Assembly: GCA_030737875.1 (NCBI GenBank)
Contig: CM060918.1
Location: 776,544,552-776,608,551 of the forward strand
Source: Allium sativum
Lineage: Eukaryota > Streptophyta > Magnoliopsida > Asparagales > Amaryllidaceae
DNA length: 64,000 bases
Direction: 5' to 3'
In this document: piece by piece, positions 34,048 through 46,433 of the stretch
Position numbering within the stretch: position 1 is the first letter of the stretch
Layout: every line of letters begins with the position of its first letter
The notes under the pieces: model-generated
What the model was told of the DNA's origin: nothing
Seen by the model: only the letters and a program-made list of their open reading frames with translations
Databases searched by the model: none
Position numbers and translations under genes: made by a program

Positions 34048-36277
34048 TTAGTTGCGGTGAAACTGATAGTTAGAAGAACACTCAGCGGTTTGAGAGTGGA
34101 CGCCGTCGATTTCTAAGTTGCTAATGTCCTCCGTTAATTCTTCAAGATTAACAGGTAAAGTAGTAACACCTGTCAAGTTACTATATTTTTAGAACATCAA
34201 ATTTCATGTAATGAACAACAAAGTAAGAAATTTAACCTCCATCCCCAAATATCCAATCTCGTGTGCATACGATTGCCTCTACAACTTCGGGCTTAACTGC
34301 ACTTCGATATTGATCGAGAACTCGACCACCTACACTAAATGATGTTTCCGATGCGACAGTAGATATAGGAATGGATAGCACATCACGAGCCATAATAGAC
34401 AATTATGGAAATCTAAACTTATTAGCTTTCCCATATTCAAGAATATCCGAAATTGTCTTTCTATCCAACTTTGGTTCATCCAAGTACAATTCTAATTGAG
34501 TTTTTTGTGCTGAAAATGAAAATTCTTCACTCTCAAAATTGTCAAAATCCTACAAACATATAAAATTCATGGTTATATAAAATTCTAGTAAATTGTGTGA
34601 TATAAGAAAGACCTTTATAGTTTAAATGCATGGTTATATAAAATTCACCTTTAGAACATCCAAGCATTCTCTAGAAACTAAGTTATCCTCTGCAGAAGAT
34701 TGATTCTGGCTATTAGAAGTGGTGCCTGTTTTTTTACCATACATTTGCATGTAAATATCAAAAAGAGAATACAATGTATCATGAACTTTACTCATTTCTA
34801 CAGAACCACCACCACCATAAAGTCTCTTATACGAAAACTCCACAAACTGAATCTTATATCTAGGATCTAGAATAACAGCAATCGAGAGAATAAGACTATA
34901 TGTCTTCCAATATTTCTCAAATTTTCCCATCATACCACGTGCAATCCTACTCATAAAACTATCACCATCAGTTAACGCTTTTTGCAAAGTTTCTTGAATA
35001 ACAAATACTTGAGGAAAATACAAATTTGCAGTAGGATATTTGGAGCCAGAAAAGAGACAAGTAACATCATAGAAGACCTTCAAAAACTTACAACTTTGTT
35101 CCACCTTAACCCATTCAGATTGAGAAATAGCGTGCTTATAGTTGGAATCACTCAACTGTAAATGACGGAAAGCACGCTGATAATAAATAGCACTCTCAAG
35201 CATGAGATACGTGGAATTCCATCTAGTAGGAACATCCTGTCGTAAACCTTTCCTACTATCCAAAGAAACATGAGATATGCACTCTAAATTTTTTTGCTTC
35301 CTTGCTTGTGAACCTCTTACATATTTAATGCTCTCCCTAATTTTAGACACACATACGTCAACTTCTTTTAACCCATCTTGTACTATAAGATTAAGAATAT
35401 GAGCACAACATCGAATGTGAAAAAAATCACTATCTATCAACAAAGCCTCCGTCAATAAAAGTTGCTCCTTTAACAAATTAACAAATACATCATTTGCACT
35501 AGCATTGTCTAAGGTAATGGAAAATATCTTTCTTTCAATTCCCCAATCAGTCAACAAATTATAAACTTTTTCGGACAAAGCAACTCCGGTATGTGGAGGA
35601 GGCATGAAACTAAAATTTAAAACTCTCTTTTGGAGGACCCAATTAGCATCAACAAAATGAGCGGTTAGACAAATGTACCCATCGGTTGCAATAGAAGTCC
35701 ATAAATCGGAAGTCAAACAAATTCTCCCCGGAATTGAAACTAATGTTTGTCTAAGTTTTGATTTTTCCCTTTCATACATTTTAATCACATCAGCTCTAGC
35801 AGTATTTCTAGAAATCAACTTAATATCCGCACAAACATAAGAAAATAATTGTCTAATTCCAGCGTACTCCACAAATTGAAATGGTAAATCATGCATCAAT
35901 ATTGACATTACCAACAATTCTCTAAATTTATCCGGGTCAAATTTAGACGACCTTGTAATAAGAGAGCCCTCAGTTTGACTTACTAACAATTGACCTAGAT
36001 CCTGATTTTTGGTACAAGATTTAATATGTCGTTTTAAGTTTCCAGTGCCATACGTACTACCGCATAAATAAATAGTACCACATTTCATACACTTAGCTCT
36101 TTCCTTTCCGTCATCTTGCAATGGAATAATTTCATACTTAGTCCATACCTCAGAAGTAAGCTTTCTACGTCTCTTACTGATTGTTTTTTCACCTTCTATT
36201 TCTGTGTTTCCTATTTCCACTTCTTCCATATTGACATCTTCAACTCGATCACCACTACTTGGGGTAAAAACACTCAT
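34048..36277 (-). pseudogene. hAT transposase, RICESLEEPER-like, one in-frame stop
   Basis: Probable exons are 36277-34649, 34549-34237 and 34169-34048. All borders are GT/AG and phases agree (543 codons; then 104 codons plus 1 base; then the rest). The start MSVFTPSSGD is chosen because a TTTTGCAG acceptor precedes it; an open frame runs 18 codons further up, but is Phe/Leu/Met-rich and probably leader. Numbered from that Met: BED-type zinc finger at about 45-88 (W45, C63, C66, H84, C88); RNase H-like core with SDLWTS, ITLDNASAND, CCAHILNLIV and TRWNSTY; then ILDPRYK; and the C-terminal hAT dimerisation domain (MARDVLSIPISTVASETSF, GGRVLDQYRS). A TAA stop at 34403-34405 breaks the dimerisation domain just before LSIMARD, where other members have one ordinary codon. 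Everything else is open, so decay is recent. It would act in the nucleus on the element's TIRs. Confidence 0.85.
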
Positions 36278-36964
36278 CTTTTTTCTGCAAAACATAAGAA
36301 GAAAAAACATATACATAAGAAGAAAAAACAAAACATAAGAAGAGAGCGACTAAAGTGCCAACCTTTCTCAGGAGGAATGGACAAAAACAATCCAAGCTTA
36401 AAATTAAACAACCGTGACTCTTAAAGTAATGAATTTTTTTACCAAACTTTCACTGTAACTAGAATCGCATAGGATATCACATAGAAAATCACACAAACGG
36501 TCATACACGAGGTCATACATGAGGTCAATTTGAGTGTGGCACAGATTGTTTTTAATTTTTATACACACATAGTGTGAAAATCAAATCACATAAAGAAATT
36601 CGAATCGAGAGTCGAGCTGCCTGCCTAAACTGGAAAGAACCCTAAACTAGAAGTGAACCTTAAACTCGAATCGAGAGTACCTGGAAGTGGCTGCTTCGGC
36701 TTGAAGTGGCGGCTTCAGCTTGATGTAGATCTTTCGCCGTGACCGCGAAGCCTTGAAAGTTGAAGGAGCGGCTTCGGCTTGGTAGAAATTAGAGAGAACC
36801 TGGAAGTGGCGGCTTGGTGAAACTAGAAAGAACCCTAAAAGTGAATGCGGCTGGTAAAAAATTAACCCTAAAGTGAATGCGGCAGCAGCAGCACGAGGTC
36901 AAATTTGGTCTGAGAATTGAATGGGCTGGGCTGGGGGCTGGGCCATGTAAAATTATAAATGGTT

Positions 36965-37130
36965 TTAAAGTTAAACGGGTTAGAACGTGTCAACCCATGG
37001 GTTTGCGGGTCAACCCGTAACCCACCCGTTTATTAAACGGGTCAGAGCGGGTTGACCGGAAAATGACCCATTTATAAATGGGTCGGGTCGGGTCGGGTTT
37101 TTTTCGTGCGGGGTACGAGTCGTGTTTCGG
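36965..37130. repeat. hAT right subterminal GGGTC/ACCCG repeats
   Basis: Copies of AACGGGT, GGGTCAACCC, ACCCGTTTA and GGGTCGGGTCGGGT occur, in inverted relation to the left end. Confidence 0.8.
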
Positions 37131-37163
37131 GTCGTGTACGAAATTAACAGCTCTAATCCTCTC

Positions 37164-37905
37164 CACTGTAGGGAATGGTCCAACAAATCTCGGTGCCAAC
37201 TTCCCTCTGATCCAAAGGGAACTACATTCCTTAGCAGTGGTACTTTAATGAAGACCATATCTCCTATTCTGAATCCCAAATCGGTCCTTCTTTTATCGGC
37301 ATATGATTTCGGTCTATCTTGAGTTGCTTTCATTCTTTGGTGAATAAGATCAATCTTCTTGGAAGTACCTCAAAACATCTCTGGTTCAAAAATAATTTTG
37401 TCCATAGACCCCCACCAACAAGTTAGCGATCTACAAGGTCATCCATGGTATATCTAGCAAGGTGACTAGAAGTCTCTCCTCAGCCAACCCTGTCTAAGAT
37501 GTCTGATATCTGTGGTCCTCCCACTGCATAGATCCAATAAGCTCCAATAAAGTAGGACGCACTTCCAATGATGCCAACAATCTCAATGTGAAATCCGCAG
37601 ATGGCTTAAAATCAAAGGTCGAGATGTACTCCATGCTCCACCTTTCTACGAATAAAGGACTCAAGGTCATGCTCTTCCTACTCAATGTATCCGCCACTAC
37701 ATTACCCTTGCCCGGGGTATAAGCTATCTCATAGTCATAGGACGCTCGGAACTCCATCCACCGTTGCTGGCTTAGGTTGAGATCCTTCTATGAGAACAAG
37801 TATTTGAGCGACATATGGTCCGTGTATATCCCAAATCTTTCTCCAAGTAGATAGTGTCGCTAAGACATCAATGCGAACACTATTGCAACCAACTCTAAAT
37901 CATGG
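37164..37905 (-). pseudogene. Element A pol fragment: RNase H joined to integrase C-terminus
   Basis: On the minus strand 37905-37497 encodes the last part of a gypsy RNase [45 protein letters not shown] and ADTLSRKS, with two stops. At about 37443 it jumps to the integrase C-terminal part, with SYADKRRTDLGF and GDMVFIKVPLLRNVV, and stops at the hAT insertion. Compared with element B, the H2C2 zinc finger and the D,D,E core are missing. Confidence 0.75.
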
Positions 37906-38731
37906 TTACATGCACGCCACGTTTGTTAATGTCATATTATAAATCATAATAGGTTAAATCATTGTTGTTAACCCAAGTTTTAATGTTGTCCTAAACGATA
38001 AACAGTACATATGTGTGAGGATACATGCACGCCGCACCGGGTGGTGTATCATAGACGCTAGGGCATTACTCCGTATTAAGACCGAGATTGGCCGAGAAGT
38101 TTGGATATGGCAGTCCGTACACTTACGTAGCATGGCGATGGTAGTTCTGCGCGAAGCATGGCGTAGTATTATGGAGATCTATATGTCGCTCTAGCGTAGG
38201 ATGAGAGTTGCATACGCTTCCATGGCATGACGGTGGAGACCGTACGAGAATGGTACTATAGGAAGTACCTTGATAATCGGAGATAGCTACATTTATGCTA
38301 TATTACGTTAATCTAATGGGAGGTAGATGGGTACGACGTGTGTGTAAAGCCTTGAGTGCCATTAACCCAAACAACCTAATAAATAAGTAACATAATTGAA
38401 TGGTATATGTATAATTATTTTAGATTGTGTAATTTAGTCCAGTCACCAGAACTTGTGTTCTGACCCTCTCCTTATAACACACTCATGGGTTACGTTTATG
38501 GCAGAGACATGATAGTTTTGGATACTGGTTAGGCAGTATTATTACCTTGGTGAGGCTATATTTGATTATATTATATTTTATTCCATTCCATTCCATTATG
38601 AGACGTTTTCTAAGCTCTGATATATTTTACATCTCTGCTTTTCTGCAGGATACCGGACAAGGCAATTCGAGTTTCAATAGATTAGAATTTTGAAAAAAAA
38701 ATCGATCTGTCGGAATTCTAGTTGTTATATT

Positions 38732-38743
38732 TGGTATCAGAAC
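38732..38743 (+). other. Primer binding site, tRNA-iMet type (E2)
   Basis: TGGTATCAGAAC lies two bases after the 5' LTR end (GTTGTTATA). It differs from the iMet complement by one base, and has the same two-base gap as in E1. Confidence 0.85.
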
Positions 38744-39077
38744 TTAGGTTCAAAATTCCTGTATAGATAGTGAGTGACCATATTTATATTTTTAAAAAAT
38801 AAATATTATATATATACACCTAGAACCATAAGAGGAACCCACTAAATAGGATGAACGATTTATGGAAAAAAATTGGAATATCAGTTTTGTACACTAAATG
38901 AATAATTATGGAAATTTGAGACCCATAGGTGATTTGAGTGAAAAGTGTACAATATGTTTTGTATTAGAGAAAGGTGTATCCCATATGTCAGTATTTGAGA
39001 TGTTAGTATTTCATGTAAGTAGGTTCGGTAGTAGGGCCTTATTAATTGAAAAAAGAAAGAAAAGGAAGATGGATTAG

Positions 39078-39123
<46 letters not shown>

Positions 39124-41002
39124 AATGACTTTGCGGAAATATTTAGGAAGGTCTAAGTATGTTAGAAACCCACTTTGAGTCTAGCCCCATTGTTAACTTT
39201 TGAGAAGTTGACAAATTAAAAAAAATTGGTTAATAGTTTATGATGTTTTTCAAGTGTTAATGTTAAAAAGTTACAATTTTGAAATATGTACTAGATAAAT
39301 TGTGTAGAAACAATTTCTGAAACAAAAAGAGGTATTTTTTATGTTTGAAAAAAAATCTAAGTAACATATTGGAAAAAGTACATATTGAATTTTGAAATAA
39401 AATGAGGTATGCTTTGGAAATAGTGTTTTCTTATGAAATTTTTGTCTAAAATAAATTCTTTTAGAAAAAGGTGCGCATTATAGAGCATGTACAACTCACT
39501 AGTTTTCAAGTTTTAGTATGAAAGGATCAAAAAGAAAAGCATAGAAAAGACTGCATTTTTGTTAAAACTTAAAATTTCCAGTAAAGAAAATTTTGAAGTT
39601 CTCTATTATTTCGACAACAATTTTTTATAATTGTTTTGACATAAAATTTTGCTAGGTGGACAAAATAAATTGTAAGAATTAAGAATAGATTAGATGTTTG
39701 CACCTAGTTGTAAGTTACTGAACTGACATTATAAACATGAACGGTAGTGAAACTAGTAGAGAAGTAGTTGTCCTTGTCTACTCCAGTTTTTGTGATATAA
39801 AAAGAATGATTTTTTTTTTGGGGATGACATTTTTTATAGTTTGGCAAAGGAAAGTTTTAATATGGAAAAATGAAGTCCTGGATCTTTTAATTTTTGAAAG
39901 AAAAATGAAATGAAAAAGCCAAACCACGTTTTTAAAAATCATGGAGTAGGCAAAGGATTAGTACCTAGGGAAGACAGGAAAATATTTTGAGGCTATGAAG
40001 TAATGGTAAGTTCCTTTATCAAGGACTATTTTGAAAATAATGGTAAGTTCCTGTAGAATGTGTAAGTATTATAGGACCTAGGTTGTTAATTGGAAAATAC
40101 TATTAGTACATAGCAAGGACTAGTGGTGACTACTAGATGGTAAAGGGTAAGTAAGATTTTAGATTCTTTGGTTTGGACTTTTATTTGTTGAAGGGGACAT
40201 GGTCCTAGGATACTTCGCCCTTAGTAGTAGCTGTGTAGAGTGCTTGTTTTCCTATTTCAGTTGAAGGATAAGAAGGCTTATTTAAAAATTAAACTTAGAT
40301 CAGTGGATTAAGTTAAATAAGCTAAGAAAAGAGTAACGACATAGATAAAAAGAAAACAAAAAATCCAGAAAAGCAACAGACATGACAGTTGAGAAAAATG
40401 GATTTTTCCTAAATAAGTTGAAAAAGAAAATCATTAACGAAAGAAAAGTTTTCGTATGTGAACTATACTTTGATAGGAAGATAGGAAATCTTTGTATAGT
40501 AATAGCATAAAATCCAATTACTGGTAGAAAAGGTAAATAAATGAAAAACGGAAGATGTCAAGTTTCCCATTTTAAACCTTTTTGTAACCTAAGAAATCGA
40601 ATTTAAAAAATTAGTTTTTTCTGTAATTTGCAAATTTAAAGTTGTTTGGCAGGGTTAGGATGCAAAAATTGGATGAACTACATTCTTGCAATGTAGGAGT
40701 GTAGGAAAAATTGGATGGAAAAGTATCTTGATTTTCAAAATATTGCATTCATGTAGAAATTGCCAGTATATTTAGGATGTGTGCATCATGTTTCCAAAAG
40801 ATTTTTAAGAAAAATTTGCATTCATATAGGAGGTACCACTTAGGCATTCATTTCATTCATGTATTATTATGTTGAATTACACTTTGCACAAGTGCACGTG
40901 GTTGCTAAATTGGATGCACACATGATGGTTGTAAATTGTGAGGGACTACTTAATTTTACCCTTATCAAATTTCTAGGGGAAAATTTCCTAAGGGTGGAAG
41001 AA
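38744..41002 (+). other. E2 non-coding interior
   Basis: About 2.26 kb of AT-rich DNA with no gag or pol. A (TA)n run lies at 39080-39118. The 3' end carries a polypurine tract AAGGGTGGAAGAA (40990-41002) and a decayed pol-end trace translating as LIKFLGENFLRVEECN, matching the E1 trace. Confidence 0.7.
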
Positions 41003-43402
41003 TGTAACACCACATATTTTTATGTTAATAATAAAAAGGAAAATATAAAAGATAAAAATAAATTAAATAAAGTGAAAGCTGTATGTATATGTATATAAGT
41101 GAAATTCAGACTTAGTGATGTTGTATAAAGGGTATAAAATAAATCAAAGGGAGTATAATGGGAAAATAATGAATGTATAATTAAAACGTTAATTACAGCA
41201 AAATGTCAGCACCAAAAAGCACGCCCGGACCCAGATGGGTAGGCCCCATTGTGCATGTATTTTTGTGACGTTTCGACTCGGATTTTAATAGATTAAATCC
41301 GACGGTTCAGACTTTCTTATACACCTATAAATAGACTAGCAGGGCCTAGCCTAAATCTTATATTTTCTATGGTGCTGCCTAGGCTTTTCCATTCTCTTCT
41401 TCCCTCCAAATTTTTTCAGAAAATTAGAATATTAGTTAAAGGTAATTCTGATTCAAGATTTGAAGATCAAAGAATGTAAATCTACAAGCAGGTGTTCAGA
41501 ATTCTGATCAACGTAAGGTAAGTTCTTGAATCTGATTTATTTAGGTTTCTCTTCCTTTTTTGCTCTTCTTTAGCAACAGATTTGGGAATCTGTGGATATT
41601 TTTGATAATAGATTCAGTTAGGGATGCCACGAAACAACAAATCTGGATCAGATTCATGGATTGGAAAGTTGTTTGATGAGTGGATCTAAACTATACCAGT
41701 TTAAATAACAATATATTTATCGTTTGTATTCCCCATTATATTTAATGTGGTGAACAATTGATAATTGTGGAAATTGAGTTTTAAATAGGTTTATAAGATG
41801 TTGAAAGGATCACTGTTGTATATAGATCTGTTCTAATAACCTGTTAATTGGATATTGTAAGTCAAGTAAACGTGGAATTGCGAATAATTGTGATAATTGA
41901 GATTTAATCTGTCGAGAACACTTCTGTTGTATAAGACCTGTTTCCGTTAATCATCTGTCTGAATTGGAATTTACTGTAAAAGCTGTAATTATGGAATTTA
42001 TGATAAACATGAATAATTGCTTAAGAATATTATTATGTCAAAAGATTATATGTAGAATTACAATATAATTTGGAATAATGAGAAAGAATGGATATGCCTA
42101 AATTGTATGGAAAATTTGCAGTAATGAAGAAATTGTAACTGCACTAAGACACAAGGTTAAGTTCAACTTGTGGTACAAGTCTGCCTGGAACCTCCCGGCA
42201 AATCCAGCGTGCACAAGTAGTCTACTTAATGTGAGGGGTATGTGTTTAAACATATATATATATAAATGGAATGTGTAAAAAATTCACAAGACAGTAAAGA
42301 GATAAATGTCACAACAGTAAAAGTTGGTTAGTATAAAGAACCAAAGAAAATGTGATAAATGAGGAATATAACCTATTATAATTAATTACATTAATGAGAA
42401 TGTTGTATAATAGGTGGGATAGTCCTAGGGACAAGTGGAATTATAACATGTGTTATAATGAATAAAATGAAAAAAAACTTTAAATCTTAGTTAAGCATGT
42501 TAAGTTAATAAATAAACAAAACTAGCTGGAATGACAGTATAAGAATTGGAATGAACGAGGAGTGATAATAACCTATTATGATTAAGTATGAATGAAAGAA
42601 CGAAAGATAATAAGTAAGCTTATCCTAGGGACAAGTGGAAATTATAACATTGGTTATAATAAATGGAAAGAAACTTATTGATAAACCTTAGTTAAGAGAA
42701 CTAAGTTAATAAGTAAATAATAGCAAGAGATTGTATTAAACCAAGTCATGGTTATTGAAAAAGGGTGAAGTAGGCTTATTATTGGTAGACTTATAAAAGA
42801 GAGTTATGAAGTCAAAAAATGAAATTAATAAAAGGAGGAAGCCCGCTCATGCGGGATAAGAATGAATGAAGTAAGAAGACTTATGGAATGAAATAAGTTA
42901 TACTTAATTATAAATTAAGTAATATGTTGAATGGAAACCTGCTGATTGTGATAGGATTTACTAAATGACACATTAAGTAGAACATGTTATTGTAACCTGA
43001 AATTGGATGATGAATGACAGGATAATAAAGTAAGAAGATTGTAGATTACATACCTTGAACAACAATCTAGGGAATAACATGTTAGGGGCTTATTAATGAA
43101 CTTAAATGGGTTAAGTTATATAGCTGAAATTAATAGGCGAGAGGGGTCCATTACTTAGAGATATAAGGGGCTCAGAGAGAACTTGGAAACTTGAATAAGA
43201 AGTTACCATGATCGGAAATAACCAAGTTAACTGGAAATCGAATGAGGTAGAGCATGCACATAATTAAACATTTAGACATAGGGTCCAACAAGCATTTGCA
43301 TAATATTCTTGGATCAGTCCGCACATCTGAAGGTGAAGAACCCAACCTGGTAGATCATCGTGGTGTCTAAGAGACACGAAAGGAGCACGTCCATCTGATT
43401 AT
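41003..43402 (+). repeat. E2 3' LTR, truncated by element B
   Basis: It starts TGTAACACCACAT after the polypurine tract. TATAAATA lies at 41336-41343 and one CCGG module at about 42147-42240 (AAGTTCAACTTGTGGTACAAG, CCTCCCGGC, TCCAGCGTGCACAAG). A clear GGTCGACC cluster and the ~90-bp conserved block are not recognisable here, so this LTR is the outlier of the group. Confidence 0.7.
41336..41343 (+). promoter_or_regulatory. TATA box of E2 3' LTR
   Basis: TATAAATA in ACACCTATAAATAGACTAG, matching the ACCTATAAAATAG context in E1. Confidence 0.65.
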
Positions 43403-44746
43403 TGTGACACACCATGTCCATAAATGTCACTCATTAAGGGAATGCATTAAGTTTCGTGAAGCGTTATACGTAAACAGATACAGAATAATTACAAGACAGA
43501 TATAAATAAGATAGCAGCGGAAATTTAAATTTTTATTTCAAACATAAATCATAATACCGTGGTCCACAATACCATAAGTAACAAAAACCATTACAATAAA
43601 ATAACTTCTGTCTTGCACCATCAGAGTACAAAAGAATATAAAAAACATAATTCCCCAATTGAAAGAGTTAAGCCATAGTAGAGGCAAGAACTTGAGCCAT
43701 ACTTCAGAAGTAGCTCCTAGCAAAATGATATATGAGTCCTGACAAAGCCTGAGTGTTTCCTCCCTTAGAACCTGGGGGGAAGGAGGGGGGAAACGCTAGA
43801 AAGAAGGAGAAACAAAAAGATCAGACATAAAGTCTGGCGAGTCTAGTTACTTTAGCTAGTAAATAAATAAAAGTAACATGATAGGCATATAAAGTGGATA
43901 AGAGAGATCACTACATAAATGACAGGTGTGACAAGGTAGACAGGGTAAGGTGTATACACTTCTCTAATGATTACTCTACACTATTACTAGTATAACTAGA
44001 ATGAGATGATCCCTTCCACTATAAGGTGGTAGACTTAGGGCAGCTGTCCAAATATACCATAACCACTACCCTAATCTATCGCTCTCTACTCTGTAGATAC
44101 TCTATATCGGCCCCATGGTAGGATGTATCACGTCCTACAGTGGCAACCCCTCACTAGTATGCACAGCCCCATATCTACTAGTGTCACGGTCGTCTTATCC
44201 CCCTCTGCTCGACTCATGCACGCACATGGCCCGGTCGGTTTGCACCGTCCACACCGTCCTTCACATTTGGATCTCTTATAATTAGTCAGTAAATGTGTCC
44301 CCTCTCCGCCTATTACGGAGTATTTTATTTGGTACTTACTCCGGGTTACTAACTGAAATGGGTCCCACACAATATGATACAAGCTCTTCCCTTTGTCTTG
44401 TATCCCCCACTAGGTTTTTCACTGACTATGTATACCACTAGGTGTCTTTAATTACATAGCCTTATACCAGTTATGCTTACCCTAAATGGTGTCTTTAATT
44501 ACATAACTTTTATACTTTCCTCTGGTTATGTATACCACTAGGTGTCTTTAATTACATAACCTTATCGGGTTAAGTTTGTGGGCCTATATGTAAATATTAC
44601 CCACCCCTCCAAGTTTTCTTAACCCATTCACTATTCCAATCAATTTACTTAATCCTAACCTTATTTCATAATCATAAAATCCCTATGGATTAGATTTGGT
44701 TAAGTAGTCCAATTCATTACCATGTCCATTTATGGTTTATAATAGG

Positions 44747-44965
44747 CTAGACCTCCTACATTAGGCCTACAATGTGTGGATGTTGGATATGCCGGTCGGG
44801 TCCGGGCAGTCTTATTCCACAATTGAGCCTAACCTCATGTCTTAGCCCGATTCATATTTGCTTATTTAGACCTTCTACATTAGGTTCAACATTAGTGGCT
44901 ATTGGATTTGCCGGTCGGGTCCGGGCAGACTTCCACCACTAATGCAACCTAACCACGTGTCATAA
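44747..44965 (-). repeat. Tandem CCGG module pair (element B 3' LTR)
   Basis: Two ~115-bp copies have CTACATTAGG, TTGGATATGCCGGTCGGGTC or TTGGATTTGCCGGTCGGGTC, CCGGGCAG and CCTAACCTCATGTC or CCTAACCACGTGTC. A third and a partial fourth copy lie in the 5' LTR at 63870-64000. Confidence 0.8.
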
Positions 44966-46002
44966 GTACAATTACATTTCCTAATTGTAATTACTAGACA
45001 TTCCATTATTAATTAATTAACCAATTAATCCTTTCCCTTTATAGGAGTTAATGCCCATTTTACCCAATAATTTGAATTATATGTCCAAAAATGTTCACAT
45101 TCAGATTATGCCAATATTAATCCTTTTTCCCCCGTTTCCTAACTAGCGCACTCATAAACTGGTGGCATGCTTAGGATAGTCAATAGCCTAGTCAAAATAA
45201 TGGGAATATAACCAAAGTGATCATCTTGGCATAAACTAGCATGATGATAAGGTGAACGTACATACTAGCATGGACATGTAATTAACATCATAACAAGGTG
45301 GACATAAAACTGATGAACTGGTGGCAGTCAATTGATTCTAACATAACTATGATGTCACAATAAGCATAGTAAGATCTAAATTAGCAGTTTAGATGTCCAA
45401 TTGGTTTAGATCTAACATGATAACACAAGGTGATAAATTAGATCACATAATTCAGATCTAGAGGTTGAAATAGATCTAACACCATTAGAATGACATAATA
45501 GCATGTTTAGATCTAAATATGGGTTCACATGTCCAACTTACAACATATCTAAGTTGATCGCAATATGACAGGTGAAAGGTGATTTACATAAAGAGTTAGA
45601 TCTAACCAATGTTGCAACTGTCCAAATTAACAGATTTACATTCACCACAACATAGTTACAAGTCAAGATCCACATAGGTAACATAATAGAATAACTACAA
45701 TTGCATTGGATCTAAAGATGTAGATCCATCATGTCATAGTATAAGATTTAACAACAGCATAGATTCATAGTTTGCAACATATCCAATTCACAGTCTTTCA
45801 CAATTGACTTTTCTTTATTTAAACCTAAAAGCAACTAGAAACTCACTGCGTTAGGTTTAGAGAATAGACAGAATGGATCTTGAATTTATGGATTTGATTT
45901 GCAAAGTTGAATGTTGTTGAAGAAAACGAACCCGTCTCAGTTCGCACACCAGCAACATTTGGCTACCATAATTTCCAATGAAGAAATAGGAGAATTGGGC
46001 AC

Positions 46003-46011
46003 ATATATATA
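46003..46011 (-). promoter_or_regulatory. TATA box of element B LTR
   Basis: TATATATAT on the minus strand in AGCTATATATATGTGCCC, about 410 bp into the LTR and 45 bp downstream of the GGTCGACC cluster. Confidence 0.5.
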
Positions 46012-46052
46012 GCTATGATACCCTCTGAAACCGACTGCCACCTCAGCCCTAG

Positions 46053-46118
46053 GGTGTCGACATTCCTGTGGGTGGGTCGACCCATAGGTCGCCACCCCTT
46101 AAGGGGGTCGACCCCCTA
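46053..46118. promoter_or_regulatory. GGTCGACC cluster (element B LTR)
   Basis: GTGTCGACA, GTGGGTCGACCCAT, AGGTCGCC and GGGGGTCGACCCCC lie in 66 bp. The two full sites extend to 10-14 bp palindromes. Confidence 0.7.
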
Positions 46119-46419
46119 GAGCGGGAAATTTGCCGCCTTGACGAATTTTTGATTTTCAAACTGTTCTGGATAGGGTCTAACTCATATCTGACTCATACGT
46201 GACTCATATGTGTATATATGTTCTTTCTACGCATATACAAACTTAAAACCCTCATAACTTCTTCATATGGTATCCGTTTTACGCAAACCAAATGTCTATC
46301 TTGACCAGAATTTCGAGACGGACGCGATAGAGCAGTCCATTTTCCTTAGTTCTGAATATTAAATTAATTATTATTTAATTTATCCTCTTTTAGTGTCGTT
46401 AAAAATTCTAGGTGTTACA

Positions 46420-46433
46420 TTCTCCCCTACTCA
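46420..46433 (-). other. Polypurine tract of element B
   Basis: Minus strand TGAGTAGGGGAGAA is directly followed by the LTR start TGTAACACC. GGGGACGAAATCC lies a few bases upstream, as in A, E1 and E2. Confidence 0.8.

Larger units (their letters stand above)
32306..37155 (-). mobile_element. hAT transposon (4850 bp) with 8-bp target duplication
   Basis: Perfect 8-bp duplications ATCCTCTC flank the element (32298-32305 and 37156-37163), the size expected for hAT. The ends are imperfect inverted repeats: TAGGGCTGTCAATGGGTCGTG on the left versus TAGAGCTGTTAATTTCGTACA on the right. Subterminal zones are filled with GGGTCGGGT/ACCCGACCC repeats (32325-32525 and 36965-37130). It carries a three-exon transposase gene on the minus strand and interrupts element A between pol codons for an ERIG-like motif and the following residues. 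Precise ends and duplication make the call secure. Confidence 0.93.
29205..37905 (-). mobile_element. Gypsy element A, truncated and internally deleted
   Basis: The minus-strand element has its 3' LTR at 29205-31365, pol 3' end at about 31950-32305 and 37164-37905, and is split by the hAT element. At 37905 homology to element B's RNase H stops abruptly (after the reverse complement of a conserved HDLELVA codon run) and E2 LTR text begins, so gag, protease, RT and the 5' LTR are gone. A second break near 37443 joins the integrase C-terminal part directly to the RNase H-integrase linker. Relative to B about 0.75 kb (most of integrase) is deleted. Confidence 0.7.
37906..43402 (+). mobile_element. 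LARD-like element E2, both LTRs truncated
   Basis: The plus-oriented relative of E1 has a 5' LTR remnant (37906-38729), primer site (38732-38743), non-coding interior to 41002 and a 3' LTR (41003-43402). The 3' LTR is cut by insertion of element B, and its remainder presumably lies beyond 64000. Its 5' LTR is homologous to the U5 side of E1 (for example GGGTGGTGTATC.TAGAC at 38040). The 3' LTR keeps the GATCATCGTGGTGTC region seen inverted in E1 at about 10945. The interior also aligns in order with E1 (CTACTCCAGTTTTTGTG near 39779 against CAAAACTGGAGTAGATGAG near 15176). No gag or pol. E2 is older and more diverged than E1. Confidence 0.7.
43403..46419 (-). repeat. Element B 3' LTR (3017 bp)
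   Basis: Plus-strand ends are TGTGACACAC and GGTGTTACA. In transcript order (from 46419 down) it holds the conserved block 46250-46338, the GGTCGACC cluster 46053-46118, a TATATAT box near 46003-46011 and the CCGG pair 44747-44965. The 84-codon frame at 44382-44128 also appears in the other LTR but is not judged a gene. Confidence 0.85.

Noticed and set aside
44128..44382. An 84-codon frame present in both LTRs of element B (also 63261-63515)
   Set aside because: The two copies differ at about 17 of 84 residues, with mostly amino-acid-changing differences, so there is no sign of coding constraint. Equal length follows from LTR similarity.
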